Of a stretch of 64,000 bases of DNA, positions 44,466-52,342 are shown in pieces (within the stretch, counting starts at the first letter, position 1; each line of letters opens with the position of its first letter). Source of the stretch: Marivirga atlantica (GTDB taxonomy: Bacteria > Bacteroidota > Bacteroidia > Cytophagales > Cyclobacteriaceae); the NCBI RefSeq assembly GCF_016734805.1, contig NZ_JAERQG010000006.1:34402-98401 (forward strand), in the 5' to 3' direction. The notes under the pieces were generated by a model. The model worked only from the letters and a program-made list of their open reading frames with translations. It was not told the DNA's origin and searched no databases. The translations under genes and the position numbers were made by a program.

Positions 44466-45392
44466 TCATGTTAAGATTTCAGTTAGTTTATAAGCGCCTA
44501 AGCCTATTCCCAGGGCAAGGAGAATCTTTCCCGCAAGTCCCAGACCTGTTGTCTTGTCTTCAGCTCTCGGTGCTGTTTGATTTTCCCATGCCGGTGCCAC
44601 TTCGACTTTCGGTTGAGCATTTACTACCTGCAACACAGGCTGGGATGATGTATTTTGTTCCGGCACCTTTCTGATCGTCAGCTTATCAGGTGTTGTTACC
44701 TGGTTTTTCTCATGGCTCATCTTTCTCACTTGCCGAAGTGGTAGCCTCGGTTGCTTTAGGTTATAGATACCCAATCCACCTATAAGCAGGTCGGCTGAAT
44801 CAACGCCACTGACTTCCAGGATGCCGTTGATCTCGCCTACAGGTTTGCGGTCGTCCATGTCAAAATCTTTTTTGGCTTCCGAATATGGCACTTCGTAATT
44901 GAATTGGTCGGTGACGCAATCCAGGGTGAGGTAACCAGTCCCGATAGGAACTATTGGATAGATGTGCTGGAAATAAGGCTTGCCACCGTATTTAGTAATC
45001 CTCACCTTATGGGGGATGTTCAGGTTGGAAAGGACGCTGGAAATAAAAACAGTATAACAGTCGCAATCCACACCAGTTTTGCGGTCGGCCCACGTGCGCG
45101 ATGGTCGCCTCACTTGTTCCACACCGACCTTATCCCTTGTATATTGAATGTGCTTATAAACAAAATTCCAGATGTTTTCGCAGGTGTCTTTAAGCTTTTC
45201 AGCTTTTAGCGTTTTAGCCAATAAGGCCGTATCACCTTTGGTATCTCTTACTATCTGCTTGATCAGATTGATGGTGTGGTGCAGACGGGCTTTGCCTTCA
45301 GGACGGATGACTTTATCCTGCTTAATGCTCTTGGGAAAAAGCCTGTCAAACGGATGACCAGGGGCGATATGTCGTCTCTTGAGGACCTGCAT
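44466..45392 (-). CDS. Transglutaminase-like cysteine enzyme with C-terminal membrane anchor
   Basis: 308 residues from the ATG at 45392, which overlaps the upstream stop as TGATG; the longer open frame to 45542 is only overlap with that gene. The transglutaminase-like domain (about 65-195) has Cys110 in TGVDCDCYTVF, His143 in FQHIYPIV and Asp158 in TLDCVTD, the expected Cys-His-Asp triad. The C-terminus carries a membrane helix (about 287-306, LAGKILLALGIGLGAYKLTE) after a proline/threonine-rich linker. It may act as a protease or cross-linking enzyme in maturation or entry. Start choice is firm; substrate unknown. Confidence 0.8.
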   Translation of the reverse strand: MQVLKRRHIAPGHPFDRLFPKSIKQDKVIRPEGKARLHHTINLIKQIVRDTKGDTALLAKTLKAEKLKDTCENIWNFVYKHIQYTRDKVGVEQVRRPSRTWADRKTGVDCDCYTVFISSVLSNLNIPHKVRITKYGGKPYFQHIYPIVPIGTGYLTLDCVTDQFNYEVPYSEAKKDFDMDDRKPVGEINGILEVSGVDSADLLIGGLGIYNLKQPRLPLRQVRKMSHEKNQVTTPDKLTIRKVPEQNTSSQPVLQVVNAQPKVEVAPAWENQTAPRAEDKTTGLGLAGKILLALGIGLGAYKLTEILT

Positions 45393-45853
45393 CAGATGCT
45401 TAGTTTGAGGGTTTCCTGTTGCGAATAGTGAAGGCCGTTGACTTTGGTGGTCATTGTTGAAACTACATCCAGCACGGCCTTTTGTCCGCTGCGGATCTTT
45501 TGTGTCAGTTCCGTGCCTAACACCTGGATAAGTGAGAGCCATCCGGCTGACTGGATGGTGATAGTGAAAGACTGCTCTCCATTGGCAGGGAGTTGGATGG
45601 TTTCATCTTTGACTTGCGAAGAGCCAAGAGAGGCACCTTTATGGGTCAGGTTTACGAAAGGATATTGAATGGAAAGGTTGATGGGATTCGGATTTTGCAA
45701 TCGCACGCCAGCTTTCAATTCAATGCCCGACAGGCTGACCTTGTTGACCTGGAGCGAAGTCCGGGTCACGATGGTATTGGAGGCTTTATTGAGCCTCAGC
45801 AAATACCGGCCTGCGAAAAATGCGGCTACTCCACCTGCGATCCATTTGAGCAT
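45392..45853 (-). CDS. Membrane-anchored LEA type 2 (water-stress/hypersensitive) protein
   Basis: 153 residues from the ATG at 45853; a TTG at 45874 lies in the same frame but ATG gives MLKWIAGGVAAFFAGRYLLRL, a clean membrane anchor (about 3-19). The rest is one LEA_2/WHy beta-sandwich domain: VNKVSLSGIELKAGVRLQNPNP, FVNLTHKGASLGSSQV, LPANGEQSFTITIQ, ending HYSQQETLKLSI. LEA_2 domains bind membranes or lipids in other systems. First gene of the ~11 kb minus-strand structural operon, so the operon promoter lies just upstream in the divergent gap. Confidence 0.8.
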   Translation of the reverse strand: MLKWIAGGVAAFFAGRYLLRLNKASNTIVTRTSLQVNKVSLSGIELKAGVRLQNPNPINLSIQYPFVNLTHKGASLGSSQVKDETIQLPANGEQSFTITIQSAGWLSLIQVLGTELTQKIRSGQKAVLDVVSTMTTKVNGLHYSQQETLKLSI

Positions 45854-46037
45854 TTGATTTACTTTTTTTCTCAAATGAATAATTATTTTCTAATCAGTCC
45901 AAATGGGTCTGGGATAGCCTGTTTCGTTCAGGGAATAATGTGGAATAAAGTGTAATTTACGGCTTTCAAAGGCTGTTTTCTGTTTAATGAGGAATCCCTT
46001 TGAATTCAATTCTTTAATCACTCTAAATGGTTTTAAA
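45854..46037. promoter_or_regulatory. Divergent promoter region of the structural operon
   Basis: 184-bp gap between the LEA_2 gene (minus) and the small HTH-like gene (plus). It includes TCAAATG at 45871-45877, paired with CATTTGA at 45851-45857 across the LEA_2 start, which could be an operator. The long structural operon and the regulator gene must both be driven from here. No certain promoter boxes. Confidence 0.5.
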
Positions 46038-46223
46038 ATGAATGAACAAAATTGGGATATGAAGTTTATGAGCAAAGGAGACCTTGCTAAAAAGCTCAAT
46101 GTTAGTACGGAAACACTTCGGTTAAAAATGAAAGAAATTAAGGGACTGGACACCAGCCGAAGAAAGTTGTTATACCCCTGGGAGGTAAGATTGATTTATC
46201 TTCATTTTGGTTACGGAAAATAG
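46038..46223 (+). CDS. Small HTH-like regulator (DUF4248-like layout)
   Basis: 61 residues from ATG at 46038 (MNEQNWDMKFMSKGDL); an upstream ATG at 45987 is possible but adds an unconvincing leader. Core SKGDLAKKLNVSTETLRLKMKEI is a helix-turn-helix, and the end LYPWEVRLIYLHFGYG follows the same layout as the 34780 protein (LRPEIVRFLFERLG). The only plus-strand gene between the integrase and the second AbiE pair, it diverges from the structural operon and probably controls it. Confidence 0.7.
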   Translation: MNEQNWDMKFMSKGDLAKKLNVSTETLRLKMKEIKGLDTSRRKLLYPWEVRLIYLHFGYGK

Positions 46224-46356
46224 ATTATCTCGTAATAGAGGTAGTTTTCTTGAGATAGTTTATTTTTATAATTATATAGGGACTTAAAGTACCTATAACA
46301 GTATACTTTTAAACTATTGATTTGTTTTAGTTTATTTTTTATACGATATTCGTACT

Positions 46357-47130
46357 ATGAGTACCCAAAAAGAATCTAAAATAAACCAATTACTTCAGTC
46401 TCAGCCTTCCGGAGTTGTCTTGCTGTCTTCCTGGTTGTCTGAGAAAGGGTATAGTCTTGACTTACAAAAGCGATATCGTAAGAGTAATTGGTTGGAATCC
46501 ATCGGGTCAGGGGCTATGAAGCGTGCAGGAGAAAATGTAGGTGTTGCGGGAGCTTTATATGCACTACAATTTCAAAAAGACATGAGTATTCACATTGGAG
46601 CTAAGTCCGCTCTTGCATATCTGGGTAAAATACAGTACCTAGAATTTAATACTAAAAAAGTCTTCCTCTTCGGGGGTAAGAATGAAAAGTTACCAGCATG
46701 GTTTGATCAGCATAACTGGGAAGTTGAAATCAACTATTTCCGTACTTCCTTCCTTCCTTCAGATTCAGGATTGACTTCTATAGATCAAACCACCTTCCAT
46801 CTCAAAATTTCAGGTGCAGCCAGAGCGATGATGGAATGCCTGTATTTGGTTCCTGAAGAACAGCATTTGATTGAATGTTATGAGCTTATGGAGAGTTTGA
46901 ACAACCTGCAACCGGCTAAGGTGCAGGCACTTCTTGAAGCCTGCACTTCCGTAAAAGTGAAAAGATTATTCCTCTACCTGGCAGAAAAAGCCAAGCATGC
47001 TTGGTTTAACTATTTAAAACCAGAAAAATTAGACTTGGGAAGTGGTAAAAGAAGTCTGGCTAAAAACGGAACCTACATACCCAAATATCAAATCACCGTA
47101 CCTAAAGAACTGGAGAATTATGGCCAATGA
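46357..47130 (+). CDS. AbiEi-family antitoxin (second AbiE pair)
   Basis: 257 residues of the longer AbiEi type: helical N-terminus (SKINQLLQSQPSGVVLLSSWLSEKGY, KRYRKSNWLESIGSGAMKRAG) followed by the domain with GALYALQ, HIGAKSALAYLGK and the closing YIPKYQITVPKELENYGQ. It should bind and repress its own promoter and neutralise an AbiEii toxin. The partner gene starts within its last 11 bases but is truncated. Unrelated in sequence to the shorter antitoxin at 34120. Confidence 0.88.
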   Translation: MSTQKESKINQLLQSQPSGVVLLSSWLSEKGYSLDLQKRYRKSNWLESIGSGAMKRAGENVGVAGALYALQFQKDMSIHIGAKSALAYLGKIQYLEFNTKKVFLFGGKNEKLPAWFDQHNWEVEINYFRTSFLPSDSGLTSIDQTTFHLKISGAARAMMECLYLVPEEQHLIECYELMESLNNLQPAKVQALLEACTSVKVKRLFLYLAEKAKHAWFNYLKPEKLDLGSGKRSLAKNGTYIPKYQITVPKELENYGQ

Positions 47131-47401
47131 AACTTACAAAAGACAAGTAGCTCTGTTGCTGGATATACTTCCGGAAGTGGCTAAAGAGACTTTTTTTGCT
47201 TTGCATGGTGGCACGGCCATTAATCTGTTTGTCCGTAATATGCCACGATTATCCGTTGATATTGATCTGACTTATCTTCCTATTGAAGACAGGGAAACTT
47301 CACTACAAAATATATCGGATGGGCTTTCAAGGATAGAAGAAAGTATACTTTCTGTCTTGCCAAAAGCCAAAATTTCGCTTATGCAGGTGGAAAATCAGTA
47401 A
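47120..47401 (+). pseudogene. Truncated AbiEii toxin
   Basis: 93 residues from the ATG at 47120 (MANETYKRQVALLLDILPEV). The nucleotidyltransferase signature is present (FFALHGGTAINLF, LSVDIDLTYLP), but the family is usually 230-330 residues and this stops after KISLMQVENQ. It is fused at the DNA level to the truncated START-domain gene on the other strand, so the toxin's C-terminal two thirds were lost at a recombination junction near 47380-47400. Probably non-toxic. Confidence 0.88.
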
Positions 47402-47702
47402 TTATATAATAGGAGAAGACATTTTCATCAATGTTTTGAATAAAAGTTGAGTAAGTACTCCTATACACCCATTCTGAATAACTGGTAGCATCAGCTAATT
47501 TCTCAATAAGCTCCTCCATTGATGCCTTCATTTTAAGTGTAACTCTAACTTCTTTGATTTCCGTGTTACGATTTGGTCTTGTATAAATATTAATACCTTC
47601 CTTTTCATCTATCAAGTTCCATGATTCGGAGTTGTTTTGAGCCATGATTTGGGACGCATTTACGTAAAATACTAGCAAATGAATACAAATAAATAATTTC
47701 AT
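47379..47702 (-). pseudogene. Truncated START-domain protein
   Basis: 107 residues from the ATG at 47702, which starts the signal peptide MKLFICIHLLVFYVNASQIM; an in-frame ATG at 47729 adds a poor leader. The mature part SWNLIDEKEGINIYTRPN..IKEVRVTLKMKASMEELIEKLADATSYSEWVYRS is the first half of a periplasmic START/SRPBCC lipid-binding protein. It stops after YYIITDFPPA, just before the usual SDRD-like second half. The second half is not in the window, so this gene was cut by the same junction as the AbiEii gene. Confidence 0.85.
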
Positions 47703-47797
47703 AGAATTTCTGTTATGGGAAAATTGCATTTACTTAAGTATTGTATATTCTATAGTTACAATCATAGTTTTTTTATACAGCGCTGTCTTCATCGCCT

Positions 47798-50218
47798 TTA
47801 AAATTTGTAATTATACCCTATGCGTATAACCTGTGTTTCATAATAATCTTTACTGGTATAGCTAAAGTTATTACCGTTAATTTTCTTCTGGATAACCATG
47901 GTGTTGAGCAGATCAGTCGCATTCAGAAATAATTCTCCTTTACCCTTCTGAACCCCTCTTTTGATGCCTAAATCAAGAGAAAACCTGGAATCAATAGTGC
48001 CCTGCGGAATGATGTCAGGAGATAGGTAAATGGCTGTTAATTGTGCTTCTATGTTTTTACCAAATATAAAATTGGTATTCAGTTTTATATTTCCTGAATA
48101 GATTTCTTGTTGTTCTGCTGTAAAGGTATTTTCCACAGGATATTGATTTATAACTGTAAATGCATCTATCTGATTATAATACCCATTCAGGTTCAAGTTT
48201 ATATTAATTTTATCACTAAGTTCTTGACTGATTACTACTTCAACACCTGTATTATTGCTTTTTCCAGCATTCTGTGAAATGTTGTAAATCAAGTTAGTAG
48301 TATCGACTGTAGTGGCTACTCGGGTGATGGTGCCATCTGAAATGCGATGATAAGCAGCTCCGTAGAAATATCCTTTATTCCAATCATTTTTGTAACCGAG
48401 TTCGAAGCTGTTGGTGAATTGTGGCCGCAAGGAAGGGTTTCCTACCTTAATTATTTCAGCATCATCGTACTTCGGAAATATACGAATGTCCACTTCATCA
48501 GGCCGATCAACCCTACGGTTATAAAAGGCGGATAGCTTGTTGCGATCATTAACTTTATACGTCAATCGTGCATTAGGAAATGGCTGAAAGTAATTATAAC
48601 CATCACTCTTGTAGGTATTATGGTTTGGATCAACATTATATTGTAAATCCACATATTCCACTCTTAGCCCAATTTCAGCTTCCAGTTTTTTTACTTCATA
48701 AATATAGTTTCCATAAACAGCCGGAATGCTTTCCTTATAAGTTGCTAAACCATCAGCACCAGTGTCGAGAACAGAGTTTGATTCCGAAGGATTAAATTGC
48801 ATATTCGTAGGGATTGTCCTTCTACGGAACTTAAAGCCTGTCTCCAAAAAGCCATGTTTCAAGGGCTTCGTGTAGTCAACCGTAAAATCTGTTACTGTCT
48901 GATCAGCAATTAGGAAGAAGGATTCTTTACTGGTGAACGAAGGACGGATGTTAGTAAAAAAATATTTTTCATCTTCCCTGTCAAATGTATAATTGAAGCC
49001 TATATTTAGTTTGTGTCCAGGCTGCTGAAATTTATGTTGGTAGCTCAGAGAAGCCATAGCTGCTGTTAGCACTTCATCCTCTAAAAACTGCCAAAGCCTC
49101 AGCCTTTCATTTAGACCATCATTAAAAAATGGCTGGTCTCCATAATCTTGGATGGACTCCTGGCTGAAGAGGCCGGAAACGGTAAGGCTGTTATAATCAT
49201 TTATAAACCAGTCCATACCAGCCTTAGAAGAAAAAAAGTTGGTGTTGCGATTCCTTTTCATCTGCTGATTAATGACTGTTCCATCATTATAGGTTCTTGT
49301 TACAAATTCATTCTTGTTTAAGGTTTCTGTATACAGGTTGTCTGCTTGCACAAAGAAGTTGATTTTCTTTTTTCTATAATTCAAGGCAATTGATGGGTTT
49401 ATTTTAGGTGTATTCCGATATTGAGGCCTGATAGTTGGCAGGTTTTCCTTACGAATCCAAAGTGCACCCAAACCAGTTGTCAACCCCACTTTACCATTGA
49501 ACCCTTGTTGAACTTCCTTCTTCATCACAATATTGATAATACCTGCATTTCCATTGGCATCATATTTTGCAGAAGGGTTATTTATTATTTCAATTTTTTG
49601 AATGGCTGATGCAGGGATATTGTCCAACCCATTTTGATTACCAAATCCTGTTACGGCTGTTTGTTTACCATCAATTAAAACCATCACCTGATCACTACCT
49701 CTAAGTTGTACCTGACCTTCCTGAATCGTAACACCGGGAAGGTTTTGCATGGATTGTAAGACACTGCCTCCGCTTTGACTCACATTGTCTTCAACTGAAT
49801 AGGTTTTTTTGTCCATTGTGCCAGTTACAGCATCCTGCTGAGCTGTTACAACTACTTCATTCAATTGCTCAAAATCTTCTTCCAATAGAATTGTTCCTAA
49901 GTCAATGAACTCAGAATTTGAACCAATGAATACTGGAGAGCTGTATTTTTTATAACCAATATAGGACACTTCCAACAGGTAGTCATTGGGCTTAGCATCT
50001 GAAAAAGTAAACAGACCATTGTCATTTGAGATAGTTCCTGATACAAAGGTTGAATCAGTATGTTTTTTCAATACTACATTAACAAAAGGCAAGGTCTCTT
50101 TTGAGACCTTGTCTTTGATTGTACCAGAAACACTAATGGACGATTTTTGCGCAAATACTCCAATAGGACCTAGGAATAAAAAAATAATGATGAACTGATT
50201 AATCTTCGTCATTCTCAT
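47798..50218 (-). CDS. TonB-dependent outer-membrane receptor (CarboxypepD-reg type)
   Basis: 806 residues. Signal peptide (about 5-24), a CarboxypepD-reg/CNA-like N-terminal domain (about 28-110, SISVSGTIKDKVSKETLPFVNVVLKK), a plug domain (about 115-225, NEVVVTAQQDAVTGTMDKKTYSV, VLIDGKQTAV, IEIINNPSAKYDANGNAGIINIVMKK) and an OMP_b-brl type beta-barrel to the C-terminal aromatic YNYKF. No SusD partner follows, so it is not a typical polysaccharide locus. It overlaps the PepSY-like gene by 20 bases at its start. Placed after PepSY, PAP2 and two-component genes, it may respond to an envelope or metal signal. Confidence 0.93.
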   Translation of the reverse strand: MRMTKINQFIIIFLFLGPIGVFAQKSSISVSGTIKDKVSKETLPFVNVVLKKHTDSTFVSGTISNDNGLFTFSDAKPNDYLLEVSYIGYKKYSSPVFIGSNSEFIDLGTILLEEDFEQLNEVVVTAQQDAVTGTMDKKTYSVEDNVSQSGGSVLQSMQNLPGVTIQEGQVQLRGSDQVMVLIDGKQTAVTGFGNQNGLDNIPASAIQKIEIINNPSAKYDANGNAGIINIVMKKEVQQGFNGKVGLTTGLGALWIRKENLPTIRPQYRNTPKINPSIALNYRKKKINFFVQADNLYTETLNKNEFVTRTYNDGTVINQQMKRNRNTNFFSSKAGMDWFINDYNSLTVSGLFSQESIQDYGDQPFFNDGLNERLRLWQFLEDEVLTAAMASLSYQHKFQQPGHKLNIGFNYTFDREDEKYFFTNIRPSFTSKESFFLIADQTVTDFTVDYTKPLKHGFLETGFKFRRRTIPTNMQFNPSESNSVLDTGADGLATYKESIPAVYGNYIYEVKKLEAEIGLRVEYVDLQYNVDPNHNTYKSDGYNYFQPFPNARLTYKVNDRNKLSAFYNRRVDRPDEVDIRIFPKYDDAEIIKVGNPSLRPQFTNSFELGYKNDWNKGYFYGAAYHRISDGTITRVATTVDTTNLIYNISQNAGKSNNTGVEVVISQELSDKININLNLNGYYNQIDAFTVINQYPVENTFTAEQQEIYSGNIKLNTNFIFGKNIEAQLTAIYLSPDIIPQGTIDSRFSLDLGIKRGVQKGKGELFLNATDLLNTMVIQKKINGNNFSYTSKDYYETQVIRIGYNYKF

Positions 50219-50669
50219 CCCCTTCTTCGTTTTCTTTTTTCTTGGTTAGATTTCCTTTTGCGTCAATTGTAACTTCGTATTCTTCTTCTCCTACTTCAAT
50301 TCCCATTTCATAGGATTTGCCTGATGGAGTTTCAGCTATTTCTGCACCTTCGATCTCATAATCAGAGAAATTCTGATCAAGGATGGCTTGAATATTTGAA
50401 GGAATTTCAGACCCCTTTATCTCATGTTCGGTTTCATGCCATTCCCCATCTGTGCTGAAATTGGCAGAATATTCTTTACCATTCCATTTAAACTCAGCTT
50501 CCCATTCTGATTCATTTTCCATTTCCCACTCTACTTTTTTAGCATCAGGAAACTTTTCATTAAATGTTGAAATCACCTTTTCAGGTACGTTTTTACTGTC
50601 TGATTTCTGTGCACATGCGTTCATGGTAAATGCCACGACCACAGCTGCGATAAGTGTTAAATTTTTCAT
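50199..50669 (-). CDS. PepSY-like lipoprotein
   Basis: 156 residues with a lipobox (FTMNAC, Cys19) after a signal peptide. The mature part has two PepSY-like repeats (about 30-85, VISTFNEKFPDAKKVEWEMENES; about 85-145, IQAILDQNFSDYEIEGAEIAE, YEMGIEVGEEEYEVTID) and a very acidic C-terminus (KKENEEGDENDED). PepSY domains commonly bind metals or inhibit proteases in the periplasm. Coupled to the TonB receptor gene, suggesting a joint envelope function. Confidence 0.85.
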   Translation of the reverse strand: MKNLTLIAAVVVAFTMNACAQKSDSKNVPEKVISTFNEKFPDAKKVEWEMENESEWEAEFKWNGKEYSANFSTDGEWHETEHEIKGSEIPSNIQAILDQNFSDYEIEGAEIAETPSGKSYEMGIEVGEEEYEVTIDAKGNLTKKKENEEGDENDED

Positions 50670-50753
50670 ATCTGTACTGGTTTAAAAGTTTATATAGAAC
50701 AAACTTGCAATATGATTTAGAAGAAAATTAGAATTTTTTAGAGGGAAAAGTGG

Positions 50754-51509
50754 TCAAAGCCCTGTTACTTCTTTATTTTTTGATAGTTGTACATGTGCCA
50801 CTATAATAAGGGCAAGTAATAGCCCAGTAGAAACAAATGAAGCATTGAGAGTACCCAAATCCAATCCTCCTTTGGAGACTGGCTTTGTTAAAAAATCACC
50901 GAATGTTGCTCCAAAAGGCCTGGTAAATATGAAAGCCATCCAGAAGAGAAGAATTTCATTGATTCGGGTCGCATAATGCAACAATACTACAACAACAATC
51001 ACACCAGCAGTTACCATTGCCCCTTGTAGGTAGCTTAGTCCTACAACATCACTTAAATAATCTCCAAAAGCCGTTCCTAAACTATTTGAAAACAAAATGG
51101 CAATCCAGTAGAAGACTTCTTTATGTCTTTTGACAATTGGGAAGACTTCAAGATTCTTGAACCTTCTATACCATAAAACCAGTGTTACTACCAAACAGCT
51201 AAAAAGTATTATGCTCCCAACAGTGTATCCCAAATGAAGGCTCCTGTCTATGAAATCTGATATTTCTGTGCCCAGGGTAGTGGTGGCAATGATCACTAGC
51301 CAGTAAACAATGGGGATGTATCTGTTAGTTAATAGCTGAATACTCAAAACCACAAGGAAAGATATTGCAGTGATACCAAGGCTTAAGGCATATCCATAAT
51401 TTAATGTTATGGATATGTAGTCGCCAAATGTTTCTCCCAAAGTGGTAGCGATGATTTTCATGAGCCAGAAAAGAAGTGTAATCTGGGCAACTTTATTAAA
51501 TTTATCCAT
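50754..51509 (-). CDS. Polytopic membrane protein (COG4705-like)
   Basis: 251 residues, about eight membrane helices. A four-fold motif recurs in the loops: LGETFGDYI, LGTEISDFI, LGTAFGDYL and FGATFGDFL, spaced about 50-60 residues, so the protein is made of four repeats of a two-helix unit. This is the plan of the COG4705 membrane-anchored family, function unknown. Gene order with PAP2, kinase and PepSY genes recurs in bacteria, to my recollection; a role in metal or lipid homeostasis is inferred. Confidence 0.85.
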   Translation of the reverse strand: MDKFNKVAQITLLFWLMKIIATTLGETFGDYISITLNYGYALSLGITAISFLVVLSIQLLTNRYIPIVYWLVIIATTTLGTEISDFIDRSLHLGYTVGSIILFSCLVVTLVLWYRRFKNLEVFPIVKRHKEVFYWIAILFSNSLGTAFGDYLSDVVGLSYLQGAMVTAGVIVVVVLLHYATRINEILLFWMAFIFTRPFGATFGDFLTKPVSKGGLDLGTLNASFVSTGLLLALIIVAHVQLSKNKEVTGL

Positions 51510-51555
51510 ACCTTAAAATTTTTACCAAATGTGGTTCAGGCGTTAAATTGCTTAT

Positions 51556-52308
51556 TCATTTGAGTGAAATAGTTAAGCCAATTCCCATTCCCTTAGGTAC
51601 ATAAATGGGGGAAACCAGCGTGTTGCTGGTTTTTAATTTATTCTTTCTTTTATGCGTTAAATAAACTAAGTTAGTAGATAATACACCAATACCTGCACCT
51701 ACCAATACATCAGATGCCCAATGTCTGTCATTCATAACTCTTAATACACCCACACTGGTGGCTAAAGTGTAACCTACAATGGTTACGTATGGTCTTCCTC
51801 TACCGAATTCTTTATGTAAATAAGTAGCTGCCATAAATGCTTGGGCCGTATGTCCGGAGGGAAAAGAGTTCAAGGAGCCAGTATCAGGTCTTGGCACAGC
51901 TGTAAGTGTTTTTCCTGTATAAACTAGTGCACCCATTAATAATTCAGATTTCAATAATAATGATATGCTGTTAAACCAATCATGCCTACCTTCAATCCCT
52001 ATAGTTTTCATTAAGAAGGCTAATGATAAGGGCGCAAACTGTAAATAATCATCAGCAGTAACGTGAAAATTATAATAATGCTCATTCCTCTCTTCCCTGA
52101 TTTCTTCTCTTCCTAGAATATCATTATCTGTTATTGCATATAAACCTCCAACAATTAAAGATGCTGGCAAAATAAAAGCCGATATTGTTCTTTCCCTTCT
52201 TAAAGTATCTTTTATTTGTGCGTTAACATTACTACTGATAAAAAGAAGTAAACACACTAAAATTTGATGACGCCTCATATAAATATTTGGTTTTTGATGA
52301 AGGGCCAA
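51556..52308 (-). CDS. PAP2-family membrane phosphatase
   Basis: 250 residues. Signal/first helix (about 12-30), several helices and the PAP2 active-site motifs: a degenerate first box KTLTAVPRPDTG, PSGHTAQAF with catalytic His and RVMNDRHWASDVLVGAGIG with the second catalytic His. It should dephosphorylate lipid pyrophosphates or phosphatidates at the periplasmic face. It lies 34 bp after the kinase gene in the same operon, so it is likely under that two-component system. Confidence 0.92.
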   Translation of the reverse strand: MALHQKPNIYMRRHQILVCLLLFISSNVNAQIKDTLRRERTISAFILPASLIVGGLYAITDNDILGREEIREERNEHYYNFHVTADDYLQFAPLSLAFLMKTIGIEGRHDWFNSISLLLKSELLMGALVYTGKTLTAVPRPDTGSLNSFPSGHTAQAFMAATYLHKEFGRGRPYVTIVGYTLATSVGVLRVMNDRHWASDVLVGAGIGVLSTNLVYLTHKRKNKLKTSNTLVSPIYVPKGMGIGLTISLK

Positions 52309-52342
52309 ATATTATCACCGATTTAGAAGAAATTTGGAATTT

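Larger units (their letters stand above)
21893..47395. mobile_element. Integrated element with tailless-virus-like module and defence cargo
   Basis: Left end: tRNA-Thr 3' fragment and tyrosine integrase. Right end: truncated AbiEii gene joined to a truncated START-domain gene. Contents: accessory/ATPase/methyltransferase block (23431-28645), defence cargo (28722-34737), structural and lysis block (34780-45853), a small plus-strand regulator (46038-46223) and a second AbiE pair. Nearly all genes lie on one strand with frequent start/stop overlaps. No terminase, portal, tail, relaxase or VirB/Tra genes are present. The right limit is where chromosome-like sequence resumes and is not a proven att site. 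Confidence 0.75.

Noticed and set aside
45393..45542. Fifty extra N-terminal codons on the transglutaminase-like gene
   Set aside because: They overlap the LEA_2 coding region, and a TGATG start/stop overlap at 45392 gives a natural start.
34780..45853. A tailed prophage or a contractile injection system
   Set aside because: No terminase, portal, major tail, tape measure, baseplate, sheath or ClpV-like gene; many single-helix membrane proteins instead.
22131..46223. A conjugative element (ICE)
   Set aside because: No relaxase, coupling ATPase or TraG/TraJ/VirB-type genes despite a Bacteroidota-type integrase.
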